NCBI RefSeq assembly: GCF_024734405.1 | Contig: NZ_CP059556.1 | Span: 6,076,001 to 6,140,000, forward strand | Length of the DNA: 64,000 nucleotides | Reading direction: 5' to 3' | Origin: Saccharopolyspora gregorii | GTDB lineage: Bacteria; Actinomycetota; Actinomycetes; Mycobacteriales; Pseudonocardiaceae | In this document: positions 43,411 to 53,301 of the stretch, piece after piece | Position numbering within the stretch: position 1 is the stretch's first letter | Layout of the letters: each line of letters begins with the position of its first letter | Position numbers and translations under genes: made by a program | Notes under the pieces: model-generated | The model's input: the letters and a program-made list of their open reading frames with translations, nothing else | The model's database searches: none | What the model was told of the DNA's origin: nothing

Positions 43411-43628
43411 GGCACACCCCTTCGTGACGTGCCTTCGCGGGCGGGGCCCAGTCGATCTTGGTCTGGACCAGTTCCGCGAGAGGCAGCGAGCGGCCCCCTC
43501 GATCGATACCGTAACCAGCTTGAGATCGTCCCGGGAACCCACTTTTGCCGTAGGGCACCGCTCAACCTTTGTCGAACACCATTCGGCGGTCGCGGCCCCT
43601 CCGCTGAACGTGCCAACCCGCGGCGCGC

Positions 43629-43665
43629 ACCGGTCCCCGCCTCCGGCGCGGAGGCGGGGACCGGT
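43629..43665 (-). terminator. Hairpin after the S8 peptidase
   Basis: Perfect 16-bp stem ACCGGTCCCCGCCTCC / GGAGGCGGGGACCGGT with a 5-base loop, 9 bases beyond the peptidase stop. The 218 bases between it and the LuxR start hold no gene. Confidence 0.8.
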
Positions 43666-43674
43666 CCGATCAAC

Positions 43675-44859
<1,185 letters not shown>

Positions 44860-45230
44860 GGTCCCTCTTCCTTCAGCGCCGCCCGGGTGAGGCCGAACGG
44901 CGATCTGATGGTGCAAAACGGAACGTAAGCCACGGGGACAAGCGGATTTGCGCACTTGGCGATTAGTGGTCAAACCCTTGCGCGGACGTGGGAGCACCAT
45001 TCAACGGCGCAGGCCGGAAAATCGTCAACACCCTTCCCACCTGCGACTTCAATCCCCGTTCGACGCTCAGCGCACCGCATTCGCCATTTCCCCGAATTGG
45101 TTCGCAAGACTGGCGGCGCACCGGCGAGCGGATGAGCCGGCGAGCACGCAGCGCGCAGAATGGGCGGCGGGGAGCGGCCCGTTCACCCCGATGGCGGCAC
45201 GAATCGGCCCCCGGCGGCGGTCTCGAAAAG

Positions 45231-45268
45231 GAGATCTCCCCGCTCGTTGCGCCGTTCGGGGAGATCTC
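45231..45268. repeat. Perfect 12-bp inverted repeat
   Basis: GAGATCTCCCCG at 45231-45242 and its exact complement at 45257-45268, loop of 14 bases. Arms include the small palindrome GAGATCTC. Could be a terminator or operator; no gene end or start lies within 100 bases. Confidence 0.6.
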
Positions 45269-45339
45269 GGAAGAATGCGCTGCGCGGTCCCGGGAACGGA
45301 GTGCATTTCCCAGCGGGTGGACGCGTCACACCTCGGATC

Positions 45340-45418
45340 GCGCCGGGATGGCGCCGGGAACGCGCCCGGAACCGCACCGGATCCGCACCGGATTCCGCTC
45401 CGGGATCGCGCCCGGGGA
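45340..45418. repeat. Imperfect 11-13 bp tandem repeat
   Basis: Successive variants of CGCACCGGATC (also CGCCGGGAAC, CGCGCCCGGAAC, CGCACCGGATT, CGCTCCGGGAT, CGCGCCCGGGGAT) fill the stretch directly after the PRC-barrel stop. The period drifts by one or two bases. Confidence 0.5.
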
Positions 45419-45856
45419 TCAGGTCGCGGCGACCCAGCGGCGGAGCTTGAGCCGCACCGCCTCCACGTACTCCTGCGGCAGCTCGCCCTCCGCGACGACC
45501 TGGTCCGCGTCCGGCGCGGCCGGTTCGGCGGGGGCCACCCCGTACTCCAGGCCGTAGTACAGGTACAGCGCGTGCTCCTGCTCCAGCAGCAGGTCGCCGT
45601 CGTCGAGCCGCACGTGCGGCGCGTGGCGCACCGTGTCCTTGAGCACCGAGACGGTGAGCGTGTCCCCGTCGAACGCGGCGCCCTCCAGCGGGACGAAGCT
45701 CTCGTTGGTGCCGAACAGGCCGGTCTGCACGGTGATCCACGCGGGTTGTTCGGTGGTCTCGTCGAGGAACAGCTGCCCGACGATGCCGATGCGGTGCCCC
45801 GCCGGGTCGAAGACCTCGCACCCGAACAGGTGCAGTGCTTCCCGCTGACCGATCAT
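45419..45856 (-). CDS. PRC-barrel domain protein
   Basis: 145 residues. The N-terminal half is a PRC barrel (LHLFGCEVFDPAGHRIGIVG, LFLDETTEQPAWITVQTGLF, VPLEGAAFDGDTLTVSVLKD) followed by YYGLEYG-containing and acidic helices. Such barrels occur in stress and photosynthesis-related proteins and bind other proteins or RNA. ATG 45856 follows GGAGG by nine bases; an upstream extension is low-complexity. Confidence 0.87.
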   Translation of the reverse strand: MIGQREALHLFGCEVFDPAGHRIGIVGQLFLDETTEQPAWITVQTGLFGTNESFVPLEGAAFDGDTLTVSVLKDTVRHAPHVRLDDGDLLLEQEHALYLYYGLEYGVAPAEPAAPDADQVVAEGELPQEYVEAVRLKLRRWVAAT

Positions 45857-46194
45857 GCCGACCGCCTCCCCGAACTCGCCGCCCGCCCAGTCTGCCCCGC
45901 CCGCGACCGGACCGGCACCTCGGAAAGATGGATCCGCGACCAGCGTCACCGGTCCCGGAACATCGCCGGAACCCCTTGCCGCGGCGGCGAATCCGTGATC
46001 GGCGACCGCGCGACCCGGCACCGTCCTGCCGGGATGGACGGACCCGCCAGGTGATCCACCCGGCACCGGCCGGTAGAACTGGGAGGCTCGATGGGTACAC
46101 CTCGCACGGGCGGGGAACCCGCGGGATCGGCGACGATCGCGCCGGCCGCGTCCGGTCGAGCTCCACCACCCAGCCGACGAAGGACGCCAGCGCC
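45857..46194. other. Divergent promoter region
   Basis: About 340 bases between the start of the PRC-barrel gene and the T7SS-associated gene; no coding frame beyond shadows. Both promoters must lie here; I cannot place their boxes. Confidence 0.5.
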
Positions 46195-46782
46195 ATGTCA
46201 GAGCAACCCGACCGCCCCGGACCGCCGCCGATCACCGACGAGATGCGGGAGCAGGCCAGGCAGACTCCGAACAGCTGGCTCTACATCGTCGACCCCGGTT
46301 ACCAGGAGTCCGGGGACGACGTGCCGCCGGAAGGCGTCGTGGGCGCCTTCCACATCGACGCGGACGGCGAGATCGACCCGGAGTTCCAGTACAACGACGA
46401 GTACGAGCCCTCGGATCTCACCTTCGCGCTGCCCGAACCGGTGAACGAGCTGGAGCGGGTGCTGCACCGCATCGCCACCGGCGAGGCCCCCGACACCGAG
46501 CTGGCGCCCGCGGTGCTCGCCGCCGAAGTGCTGCTCTACGACCCGGAGGACGGCGCGGGCGAACCGGCCGTCTACGTCGCCGAGCTGGACGACGGCAGCC
46601 AGCTGGTCCCCGCCTGCACCTCGGCGGAGCGGGTGCCGGAGAGCTGGCCCGGTTCCCGCCGCGTGGCCGGGGGCGACCTGCCCGCGCTGCTGGACGGCCT
46701 GGACCTGGGGCTGAACCTGGACGACGCGGTGCGCGCCGTCATCCCGCACCACGTCCTCGTGGACACGGCGGCCCCCAACTGA
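46195..46782 (+). CDS. Type VII secretion system-associated-like protein
   Basis: 195 residues with the pattern of proteins annotated as type VII secretion-associated in actinomycetes: PPITDEMREQARQTPNSWLY at the start, VPPEGVVGAFHIDADGEIDP, EYEPSDLTFALPEPVNELER, a beta sheet (AEVLLYDPEDG, AVYVAELDDGSQLVPACTSA) and a C-terminal LLDGLDLGLNLDDAVRAVIP. No ESX core genes lie in the window, so the association is by family only. AAGGA lies about 10 bases before ATG 46195. Confidence 0.7.
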   Translation: MSEQPDRPGPPPITDEMREQARQTPNSWLYIVDPGYQESGDDVPPEGVVGAFHIDADGEIDPEFQYNDEYEPSDLTFALPEPVNELERVLHRIATGEAPDTELAPAVLAAEVLLYDPEDGAGEPAVYVAELDDGSQLVPACTSAERVPESWPGSRRVAGGDLPALLDGLDLGLNLDDAVRAVIPHHVLVDTAAPN

Positions 46783-46788
46783 CCGCCC

Positions 46789-46829
46789 GCCCCGGGACGA
46801 CCGCCGCCGCGGAGGTGGTCGTCCGGGGC
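46789..46829 (+). terminator. Hairpin after the T7SS-associated gene
   Basis: Stem GCCCCGGGACGACC / GGTCGTCCGGGGC with an imperfect pairing at one base, between the stop and the next gene's promoter. Confidence 0.6.
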
Positions 46830-46838
46830 GTCGATGCC

Positions 46839-46844
46839 TAGCCT
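46839..46844 (+). promoter_or_regulatory. -10 hexamer (TAGCCT) of the GH15 operon
   Basis: TAGCCT, seven bases, GTG 46852; no RBS, so leaderless. An ATG at 46834 lies upstream of it and is therefore unlikely to be the start. Confidence 0.6.
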
Positions 46845-46851
46845 CGGCCAG

Positions 46852-48726
46852 GTGAGCGATCAACCCGTCGGCCCGCCCGGCCCCATCGAGCACTACGCCC
46901 TGCTGTCCGATCTGCGCACCGCGGCGCTCGTGGGCGTCGACGGTTCGGTGGACTGGCTGTGCCTGCCGCGCTTCGACTCGCCGTCCTGCTTCAGCCGCCT
47001 GCTCGGCGACGGCCGCGACGGGCACTGGCAGATCGTCCCGGACGAACCGGTGCGCGAGGTGCGGCGCCGCTACCGGGACAACTCGCTGGTGCTGGAGACC
47101 GAGTTCCACACCGACGGCGGCGTGCTCCGGCTGGTCGACAGCATGCCGCCGCACGAGAAGAACCAGCACGACCCGCCGTGCCTGGTGCGGATGGTGGAAG
47201 GTGTCTCCGGCGAGGTCGACGTGCGGCTGCGCTGGATCGTGCGCTTCGCCTACGGCGACTCGGTGCCGTGGGTGCGGCACGTGCGGCAGGCCGAGCCGGA
47301 ACCCGACGAGTACATCCTGGCGATCGCCGGCCCGCACACCGCGGTGCTGCGCGGTGACCTGCTGCCGCAGCGGGTTCCGCACGAGCGCGCCCACGAGCTG
47401 GTGTTCACCGTGAGCGAGGGGCAGCGCCGCTCGTGGGTGATGCAGTGGTCCAGCGACCACGAGACGGTCCCGCCGCCGATGGACCCGGTGCAGGAGACGC
47501 AGGACAGCGCGGACTTCTGGCACGAGTGGACCGAGAAGATCGACTACTCCGGCCCGCACGCGGCGGCCGTGTACCGGTCGCTGGCCACGCTCAAGGCGCT
47601 CACCTACGCCCCCACCGGCGGCATCATCGCCGCCCCCACCACCTCGCTGCCGGAGGCGTTCGGCGGCAACCGGAACTGGGACTACCGCTACTGCTGGCTG
47701 CGGGACGCGACGCTGGTGCTGCTGGCGCTGGACAACTTCGGCTGCTCCGCGGAGGCGGCGGCGTGGCGGCGCTGGCTGGTGCGCGCCGTGGCGGGCGATC
47801 CGGCGGGCGTGCAGATCATGTACGGCGTGGACGGGGAGCGGCACCTGCTGGAGTGGGAGGTGGACTGGCTCGCCGGCTACCAGGGCGCGCAGCCGGTGCG
47901 CGTCGGCAACGGCGCGTTCCGCCAGCAGCAGCTCGACGTGTACGGCGAGGTGATGGACGCGCTGCACCTGGCCCGGGAGCGCGGGGTCGCGGAGAACGCC
48001 GACACCTGGGCGTTGCAGCGCGGCATGCTCCGGCACCTGGCGACGATCTGGCAGCAGCCGGACAAGGGCCTGTGGGAGGTGCGCGGACCGGACCGGCACT
48101 TCACCCATTCCCGGGTGATGGTGTGGGTGGCGTTCGACCGCGCCGTGCGGGCCGCCGAGGAGGACGGGCTGCCGGGCCCGGTGGAGCACTGGCGGGAGCT
48201 GCGCGACGAGGTGCACGCGGAGGTGCTGGCCAAGGGCTGGAACCCGGAGCTGGGCGCGTTCACCCAGTACTACGGCGGGACCACGGTGGACGCGGCGACG
48301 CTGCTCATCCCCTCGGTGGGCTTCCTGCCCGGCGACGACGAACGGGTGCGCAGCACGATCCGGGTGGTGGAGCGGGAGCTGCGCCGCGGCGTGCTGGTGG
48401 ACCGGTACACGACGGGCGAGGACACCAACGAGGTCGACGGGCTCAGCGGCCGCGAGGGCTCGTTCCTGGCGTGCTCGTTCTGGCTGGTGGACGCGCTGGC
48501 GCTGAGCGGGCGGCGGGACGAGGCGGTGGCCATGTTCGACGAGCTCGTGGCGCTCGCCAACGACGTGGGGCTGTACGCCGAGGAGTTCGACGTCCACTCC
48601 GGACGGTTCACCGGGAACTTCCCGCAGGCGTTCAGCCACTTGGCGCTGGTCAATTCGGCCGCGGTCCTCCACGGCGGGCACACTCGGGGCGAGTCGAGCA
48701 GGCGCAACGGGAAGGATTCGCGGTGA
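46852..48726 (+). CDS. GH15 family glycoside hydrolase (trehalase/glucoamylase type)
   Basis: 624 residues, the normal length of actinobacterial cytoplasmic GH15 trehalases. The N-terminal beta-sandwich begins IEHYALLSDLRTAALVGVDG; the (alpha/alpha)6 barrel has NRNWDYRYCWLRDATLVLLA (catalytic-site signature) and ends with DTNEVDGLSGREGSFLACSF, EEFDVHSGRFTGNFPQAFSH. The acid-base Glu is in the TGEDTNEVDG region by family analogy. It should release glucose from trehalose or maltodextrins. No signal peptide. GTG 46852 is leaderless. It overlaps the dehydrogenase gene by four bases. Confidence 0.94.
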   Translation: MSDQPVGPPGPIEHYALLSDLRTAALVGVDGSVDWLCLPRFDSPSCFSRLLGDGRDGHWQIVPDEPVREVRRRYRDNSLVLETEFHTDGGVLRLVDSMPPHEKNQHDPPCLVRMVEGVSGEVDVRLRWIVRFAYGDSVPWVRHVRQAEPEPDEYILAIAGPHTAVLRGDLLPQRVPHERAHELVFTVSEGQRRSWVMQWSSDHETVPPPMDPVQETQDSADFWHEWTEKIDYSGPHAAAVYRSLATLKALTYAPTGGIIAAPTTSLPEAFGGNRNWDYRYCWLRDATLVLLALDNFGCSAEAAAWRRWLVRAVAGDPAGVQIMYGVDGERHLLEWEVDWLAGYQGAQPVRVGNGAFRQQQLDVYGEVMDALHLARERGVAENADTWALQRGMLRHLATIWQQPDKGLWEVRGPDRHFTHSRVMVWVAFDRAVRAAEEDGLPGPVEHWRELRDEVHAEVLAKGWNPELGAFTQYYGGTTVDAATLLIPSVGFLPGDDERVRSTIRVVERELRRGVLVDRYTTGEDTNEVDGLSGREGSFLACSFWLVDALALSGRRDEAVAMFDELVALANDVGLYAEEFDVHSGRFTGNFPQAFSHLALVNSAAVLHGGHTRGESSRRNGKDSR

Positions 48727-49766
48727 AGGCGGCGACGGTGGTACCGGGAGAACCGGATTCGGTTGCGGTCTCCGAACTCCCGGAGCCCACGCCGGGCCCG
48801 GGCGAACTGCTGGTGGACGGCCTGCTGGTCGGGTCGTGCGCGACGGACCACGACGTGGCGCACGCGTCGCACGGGGCGCTGCCGCCCGGCCGGGACCGGA
48901 TGGTGCTGTTCCACGAATCGCTGGGCCGGGTGCGGTACGCGCCCGCGATCAGCGGGTTCAGCGAGGGCGACCTGGTGGTGGGCGTGGTGCGCCGCCCCGA
49001 TCCGCACCCGTGCCCGGCGTGCGCGGCGGGCCAGTGGGACTTCTGCCTGAACGGCGAGTTCACCGAGTGCGGCATCAAGGAGCTGGACGGGTTCGGCGCG
49101 CAGCGCTGGACCATCGAACCCCGCTTCGCGATCAAGGTGCCCGCCCGGTTGGGCGACCGCGGGGTGCTGACCGAACCGGCGTCGGTGGTGGCGAAGGCCT
49201 GGGAGCAGGCCGAGCTGATCGGCCGCCGCGCCTACTACGCGCCGCGGCACGCGCTGGTCACCGGCGCGGGGGCGATCGGGCTGCTGGGGGCGCTGCTGGG
49301 CGTGCAGCGCGGGCTGGACGTGCACGTGCTGGACCAGGTGACCGACGGGCCGAAGCCGGAGCTGGTGCGGCGGCTGGGCGCGACGTACCACACCTCGATG
49401 GACGACCTGGGCTGCGAACCGGACGTGGTGATCGAGGCGACCGGCGCCGGCGAGGTGGTGTTCGAGGTGCTGCGCCGCACCGCCCGGAACGCGATCACGG
49501 TGCTCACCGGCATCGCCGGGCACGACCGGACGCTGCCGGTCCCGGCCGGCGCGATCAACGACGAGCTGGTGCTGGACAACGACGTGGTGGTGGGCAGCGT
49601 GAACGCGAACCTGCGGCACTACCAGCAGGCGGTGCGGTCGCTGTCCGACGCGGACCAGGACTGGCTGGCCGACCTGATCACCCGCCGGGTTCCGCTGGAC
49701 GACTGGCCGCAGGCCCTGGACCGGAAGCCGGACGACGTGAAACCGGTGGTCGACCTGCAGGTCTGA
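48723..49766 (+). CDS. Glucose 1-dehydrogenase-like zinc alcohol dehydrogenase
   Basis: 347 residues. Medium-chain dehydrogenase of the glucose dehydrogenase group: catalytic domain with the Cys-x-Thr-Asp metal motif (SCATDHDVAHASHG), structural-zinc-like Cys cluster (PCPACAAGQWDFCLNGEFTEC) and NAD(P) fold (HALVTGAGAIGLLGALLG). It would oxidise glucose to gluconolactone. GTG 48723 overlaps the GH15 stop (GTGA), so the two are translationally coupled and likely act in sequence: glucose release, then oxidation. Confidence 0.9.
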   Translation: MKAATVVPGEPDSVAVSELPEPTPGPGELLVDGLLVGSCATDHDVAHASHGALPPGRDRMVLFHESLGRVRYAPAISGFSEGDLVVGVVRRPDPHPCPACAAGQWDFCLNGEFTECGIKELDGFGAQRWTIEPRFAIKVPARLGDRGVLTEPASVVAKAWEQAELIGRRAYYAPRHALVTGAGAIGLLGALLGVQRGLDVHVLDQVTDGPKPELVRRLGATYHTSMDDLGCEPDVVIEATGAGEVVFEVLRRTARNAITVLTGIAGHDRTLPVPAGAINDELVLDNDVVVGSVNANLRHYQQAVRSLSDADQDWLADLITRRVPLDDWPQALDRKPDDVKPVVDLQV

Positions 49767-49780
49767 CCCCGGGAACGCGA

Positions 49781-49811
49781 CGAGCCCGCGCCGACCTCCG
49801 GCGCGGGCTCG
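49781..49811. terminator. Bidirectional hairpin after the glucose dehydrogenase
   Basis: 12-bp stem CGAGCCCGCGCC / GGCGCGGGCTCG, 7-base loop, between convergent genes. Confidence 0.75.
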
Positions 49812-49829
49812 CGGTGTTCGCGGTGCGGA

Positions 49830-50492
49830 TCAGAACGCGACGACGCCCTGCGGCGACGACTGGAGGGTGCCGATCTGCATGCTCTTGACCGCCAGCTCCA
49901 GGGTGCCGCTCTCGCCGTTGAGGTCCTTCACGTCGACGTTCGCCTCGCCCTGCATGTCGGTGGGCTCGGCGGTGAAGCCGGAGGCGACCGGGGCGTCCGG
50001 GTCGGACTTCTCGGCGCTCACGATCTTCACGCCGGAGAAGGCGCTCTTGCCGGGCTCCAGGGTGAGGTTCTGGTCCGGGCCGGGCTCGTTGACGTTCTCG
50101 GAGGGCGCGTCGATCTTCTCGCCGGCCATGTTGGTCGGCGTGACGTCGGCCCAGCCGCCGAGCTCGCAGGACTTGTCGGAGGTGTTCTCCATCTGGAGCA
50201 GGAACATCTTGGTGCTGCCCGCGTCGGAGGGCTGCGCCTGCATGGTGAACGCGAAGTCCTCCGCCGAGCAGTTGGAGGCGGAGATGTCGTCGTGCGTGCC
50301 GCTGGCGTGGTCGTCGGTGGGGGCGAGGTCGGAGCCCATGCCCTCCTGCCCGGCCGAAGGCGCGAGGTCGGACCCCATGCCTTCCTGGCCCACCGCGGCG
50401 TTCGACGCCGCCGGGCCGCCGCAACCGGCGAGCAGCAGCGCACCGCCGACCAGTGCCGCCGCCGTGGTAGCCGTACGAGTCCGCTTCAACAT
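49830..50492 (-). CDS. DUF4232-like lipoprotein
   Basis: 220 residues. Lipobox LAGC (Cys24), then a linker with an exact duplication of GQEGMGSDLAP, then a DUF4232-type beta domain starting SASNCSAEDFAFTMQAQPSD and containing ENTSDKSCELGGWADVTPTN; the two Cys probably form a disulphide. Likely on the outer face of the membrane. A BLAST-type search would be needed to name a substrate. Convergent with the dehydrogenase gene. Confidence 0.82.
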   Translation of the reverse strand: MLKRTRTATTAAALVGGALLLAGCGGPAASNAAVGQEGMGSDLAPSAGQEGMGSDLAPTDDHASGTHDDISASNCSAEDFAFTMQAQPSDAGSTKMFLLQMENTSDKSCELGGWADVTPTNMAGEKIDAPSENVNEPGPDQNLTLEPGKSAFSGVKIVSAEKSDPDAPVASGFTAEPTDMQGEANVDVKDLNGESGTLELAVKSMQIGTLQSSPQGVVAF

Positions 50493-50670
50493 CAGTTCCG
50501 AACCTTCCCCTCAGGTGTGCGCCGGTGTCCCCCCGCGCTTCTCTACTCGTAAGACGTCCACCCGCTCGGCGAGTTGCGCATCCGATCGAAAAAATTCGAA
50601 TCACCCGGCGAACTTCCCGGTTCGCGCAGGTGAGCGGCTCGGACCGGCCGAAGAGGACGGTGCGGAACCG

Positions 50671-52833
50671 TCACACGTGGTCGGCGATGAACGCTCGGAT
50701 GCGCTCCGGGGAGCAGGGGCGGGCGAAGAAGTAGCCCTGCCCGGTCTCGCAGCCGATCTCCGCCATCCGCCGCGCCTGGGCGTGCGTCTCGACGCCTTCG
50801 GCGGTGACGGTGAGCCCGAGGGTGTGCGCGAGGTCCACGAGGGTGCCGACGATGCGGGCGTCCACCGGATCGGCCTTCTCCGGGTCGCGCAGCCCGGACA
50901 TGAACGAACCGGCGATCTTCAGCTCGTGCACCGGCAGGTGCCGCAGGTAGGCGAGGTTCGAGTAGCCGGTGCCGAAGTCGTCGATGGCGATCCGCACGCC
51001 CATCTTCGTCAGCGCCCACAGCGTTTCGATGGGTTCGTCGGCGGTGCCCATCACCGCGCTCTCGGTGAGCTCCAGCTGCAGCCGGGACGGGTCGAGGTCG
51101 GTCTCGCGCAGGATCGTCTCCACGTCGGAGGCGAGGTTGGGGTCGCGGGACTGCCGCACGGCGAGGTTGACGCTGACGAACGGGGCCGCGTCGCCGAACT
51201 CGTCCTGCCACTCCTTCGCCTGCTTGCACGCCTGCCGCAGCACCCAGCGGCCCAGCGGCACGATCAGCCCGGTCTCCTCGGCGAGCGCGATGAACCGGTC
51301 CGGGCCGAGCCTGCCGAGGTCGGGGTGCCACCAGCGGGCGAGGGCTTCGACGCCGACGACGCCGTACTCACGCAGCCCCACCAGCGGCTGGTACTCGACG
51401 TAGAACTCCTCGCGCTCCAGCGCGGCGGGCATGGTCGCCGACAGCCGGTACTGGGCGACTTCGGTGGCGTTGCGGTCCGGGTCGAACAACGCCCACTGGC
51501 CCTTGCCCTCGGCCTTGGCCCAGTACAGCGTGACGTCGGCATCGCGCATGAGCTCGGCGGCGCTCTGGCCGTGCACGGGGCGTTCGACGATGCCGATGCT
51601 GGCGGAGACGGACAGCTCGTGGCCACCGATGCGGATGGGCTCGACGAGGGCGTCGAGGATCTCGTCGGCGATCTCGATGGCCTGCTCGGTGCTCGCGGAG
51701 TCCTCGATGAGGATGACGAACTCGTCGCCGCCCATCCGGGCGACCAGGCGGTCCTCGCCGTGCACGGACATCGCGAGCCGCTCGGACACCGCGACGAGCA
51801 GGGCGTCGCCGACGTGGTGGCCGAGGCTGTCGTTGATGACCTTGAACCCGTCCAGGTCCATGTAGCAGAGCGCGACCCGCTCGCCGTCCTGCTTGGTGCG
51901 CATCGCGGAGGTCAGCCGCTCCATGAACAGCGCCCGGTTCGGCAGCCCGGTCAGCGGGTCGTGCATCGCCTGGTGGCGCAACCGGTCCTGGAGGAGCTTG
52001 CGGTCGGTGACGTCCTCGATCATCGCGACCTGGTACAGCGGCATGCCGTCCTCACCGCGCACCAGCGAGACGATCACGTCGGTCCAGGCGCGGCCGCCGT
52101 CGGGGCGGGTGAACTGCTTCTCCACCCGGTACTGGTCGCGCTCGCCGCGGACGAGCTCCTCGTAGAGCCGCCAGAAGCCCTCGGAGTCGGCGGGGTGCAG
52201 CAGGTCGTGCGTGGTCATCCGCTTCAGCTCCTCGGTGGGGCGCCCGAGGATGCGCCGCAGCGAGGAGTTGACCTCCAGGACCTGCCCGGCCATGTCCGCG
52301 ATGCAGATGCCGATGGCGGCTTCGGCGAAGATCGCCCGGAACCGGGCCTCGCTGGTGCGCAGGGCCTGTTCGACGGCGTCGCGCGCGTCGAGCACGGCCT
52401 GCCGGATGGCTTCCTGCTCGTCGAGGGTGCGCTTGCGGGCGGCCTGGACGAACCCGGTGCACAGCGAGCCCTGCAGCGCGGCGATGCGCCGCCGCCAGCC
52501 GGGCCCGTCGTCGAGGTGCAGCACGTCGAGGAACTGGTCGCCGATCAGGTCGATGGTGCGGGCGAGCGAGTCGGCGCTGGTGAAGTGCACGGCCACCAGG
52601 TCGTCGCCGACGTCCTGCGCGGCGGCCGGGTCGAACGGGTCGGAGAGCAGCGATTCGACCAGGCGCTCGGTGCAGCCGAGCAGGCGGCCTTCGACTTCGG
52701 CGCTGGTCATGGGCACGTAACTGGTGCCCATCAAGGTCTGCGCCCAGACCGCCGCGAACCGCCTGCGGTCCGTTCTGCTCACCGCCGGCTCCGTTTCCCG
52801 GGTGTTCGGGACCGGCGTGGTCCACCCCGTCAT
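50671..52833 (-). CDS. PAS-GGDEF-EAL c-di-GMP turnover protein
   Basis: 720 residues, cytoplasmic. Order: N-terminal helical domain (about 1-150), PAS sensor (from about 160: EARFRAIFAEAAIGICIADM), GGDEF with HDPLTGLPNRALFMERL and MGGDEF near 366, and EAL with GVEALARWWHPD near 496, SVNLAVRQ, ELTESAVMG, DDFGTGYSNLAYLR near 619, HELKIAGSF, TAEGVET and ETGQGYFFARP. All main EAL metal and water ligands are kept, though the usual Asp after LKI is Ala. It can probably both make and break c-di-GMP, as do Streptomyces RmdA/RmdB-type proteins. ATG 52833. Confidence 0.94.
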   Translation of the reverse strand: MTGWTTPVPNTRETEPAVSRTDRRRFAAVWAQTLMGTSYVPMTSAEVEGRLLGCTERLVESLLSDPFDPAAAQDVGDDLVAVHFTSADSLARTIDLIGDQFLDVLHLDDGPGWRRRIAALQGSLCTGFVQAARKRTLDEQEAIRQAVLDARDAVEQALRTSEARFRAIFAEAAIGICIADMAGQVLEVNSSLRRILGRPTEELKRMTTHDLLHPADSEGFWRLYEELVRGERDQYRVEKQFTRPDGGRAWTDVIVSLVRGEDGMPLYQVAMIEDVTDRKLLQDRLRHQAMHDPLTGLPNRALFMERLTSAMRTKQDGERVALCYMDLDGFKVINDSLGHHVGDALLVAVSERLAMSVHGEDRLVARMGGDEFVILIEDSASTEQAIEIADEILDALVEPIRIGGHELSVSASIGIVERPVHGQSAAELMRDADVTLYWAKAEGKGQWALFDPDRNATEVAQYRLSATMPAALEREEFYVEYQPLVGLREYGVVGVEALARWWHPDLGRLGPDRFIALAEETGLIVPLGRWVLRQACKQAKEWQDEFGDAAPFVSVNLAVRQSRDPNLASDVETILRETDLDPSRLQLELTESAVMGTADEPIETLWALTKMGVRIAIDDFGTGYSNLAYLRHLPVHELKIAGSFMSGLRDPEKADPVDARIVGTLVDLAHTLGLTVTAEGVETHAQARRMAEIGCETGQGYFFARPCSPERIRAFIADHV

Positions 52834-53301
52834 GCCCGTGGCGCCCCTCCACTCGTCCGTCGTCGGTTCGCCCCCTCGGCCGTGGCCCGCCGGTCAGGTG
52901 CCCCGATTGCGCCCGGTGCCCGGTTCGTCCTTCGGTGGCCCGGTTGTGCCTGGTGAAGCGGGTCCCTGGAGCATACGACCGGTGGCGCTGAGCGGTCGAA
53001 CCCGCATTCCCGCCCACCCAGGGTAGCCATCCGTGTCGATCCGGCAGGCCAGCAGGCCCGGCGACGGGCCGGGCCGAGGTGCCGTTCACCCGACGGTCGG
53101 GTCGGGAGCGGTCAAAACATGCGGATTCCCCTCACTCCGGCTGAGATGTCGCTCGACGTGACCGCGGCGTCCGGATTGCGCCATTCCGGTCATTCACCCA
53201 CGTTCGCGCTGCAAAAGCTGAAAAACATTCGCCACACTTTCGGGCTAGGCGGACGCCCGACCCCGGACACCGGCTTCGACTCTTCGAGAGGGCCACCTTC
53301 G
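52834..53301. other. Promoter-containing gap between GGDEF-EAL and GH25 genes
   Basis: About 470 bases with divergent genes on either side. An in-frame extension of the GH25 gene to an ATG at 53119 is not signal-peptide-like. No hairpin or RNA is convincing. Confidence 0.55.

Larger units (their letters stand above)
44860..45418. other. Gene-free gap with two inverted/repeat features
   Basis: About 560 bases between a divergent subtilisin gene and the convergent end of the PRC-barrel gene. Open frames across it read as Arg/Pro-rich shadows, so no gene is called. It contains the inverted repeat at 45231-45268 and the short-period repeat at 45340-45418. Confidence 0.6.

Noticed and set aside
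44988-45557. Plus-strand frame of about 190 codons in the 45 kb gap
   Set aside because: Arg/Ser/Pro-rich, no family, overlaps the end of the PRC-barrel gene on the other strand.
46198-48681. Long minus-strand frame opposite the GH15 gene
   Set aside because: Shadow frame; GH15 motifs and third-position bias lie on the plus strand.
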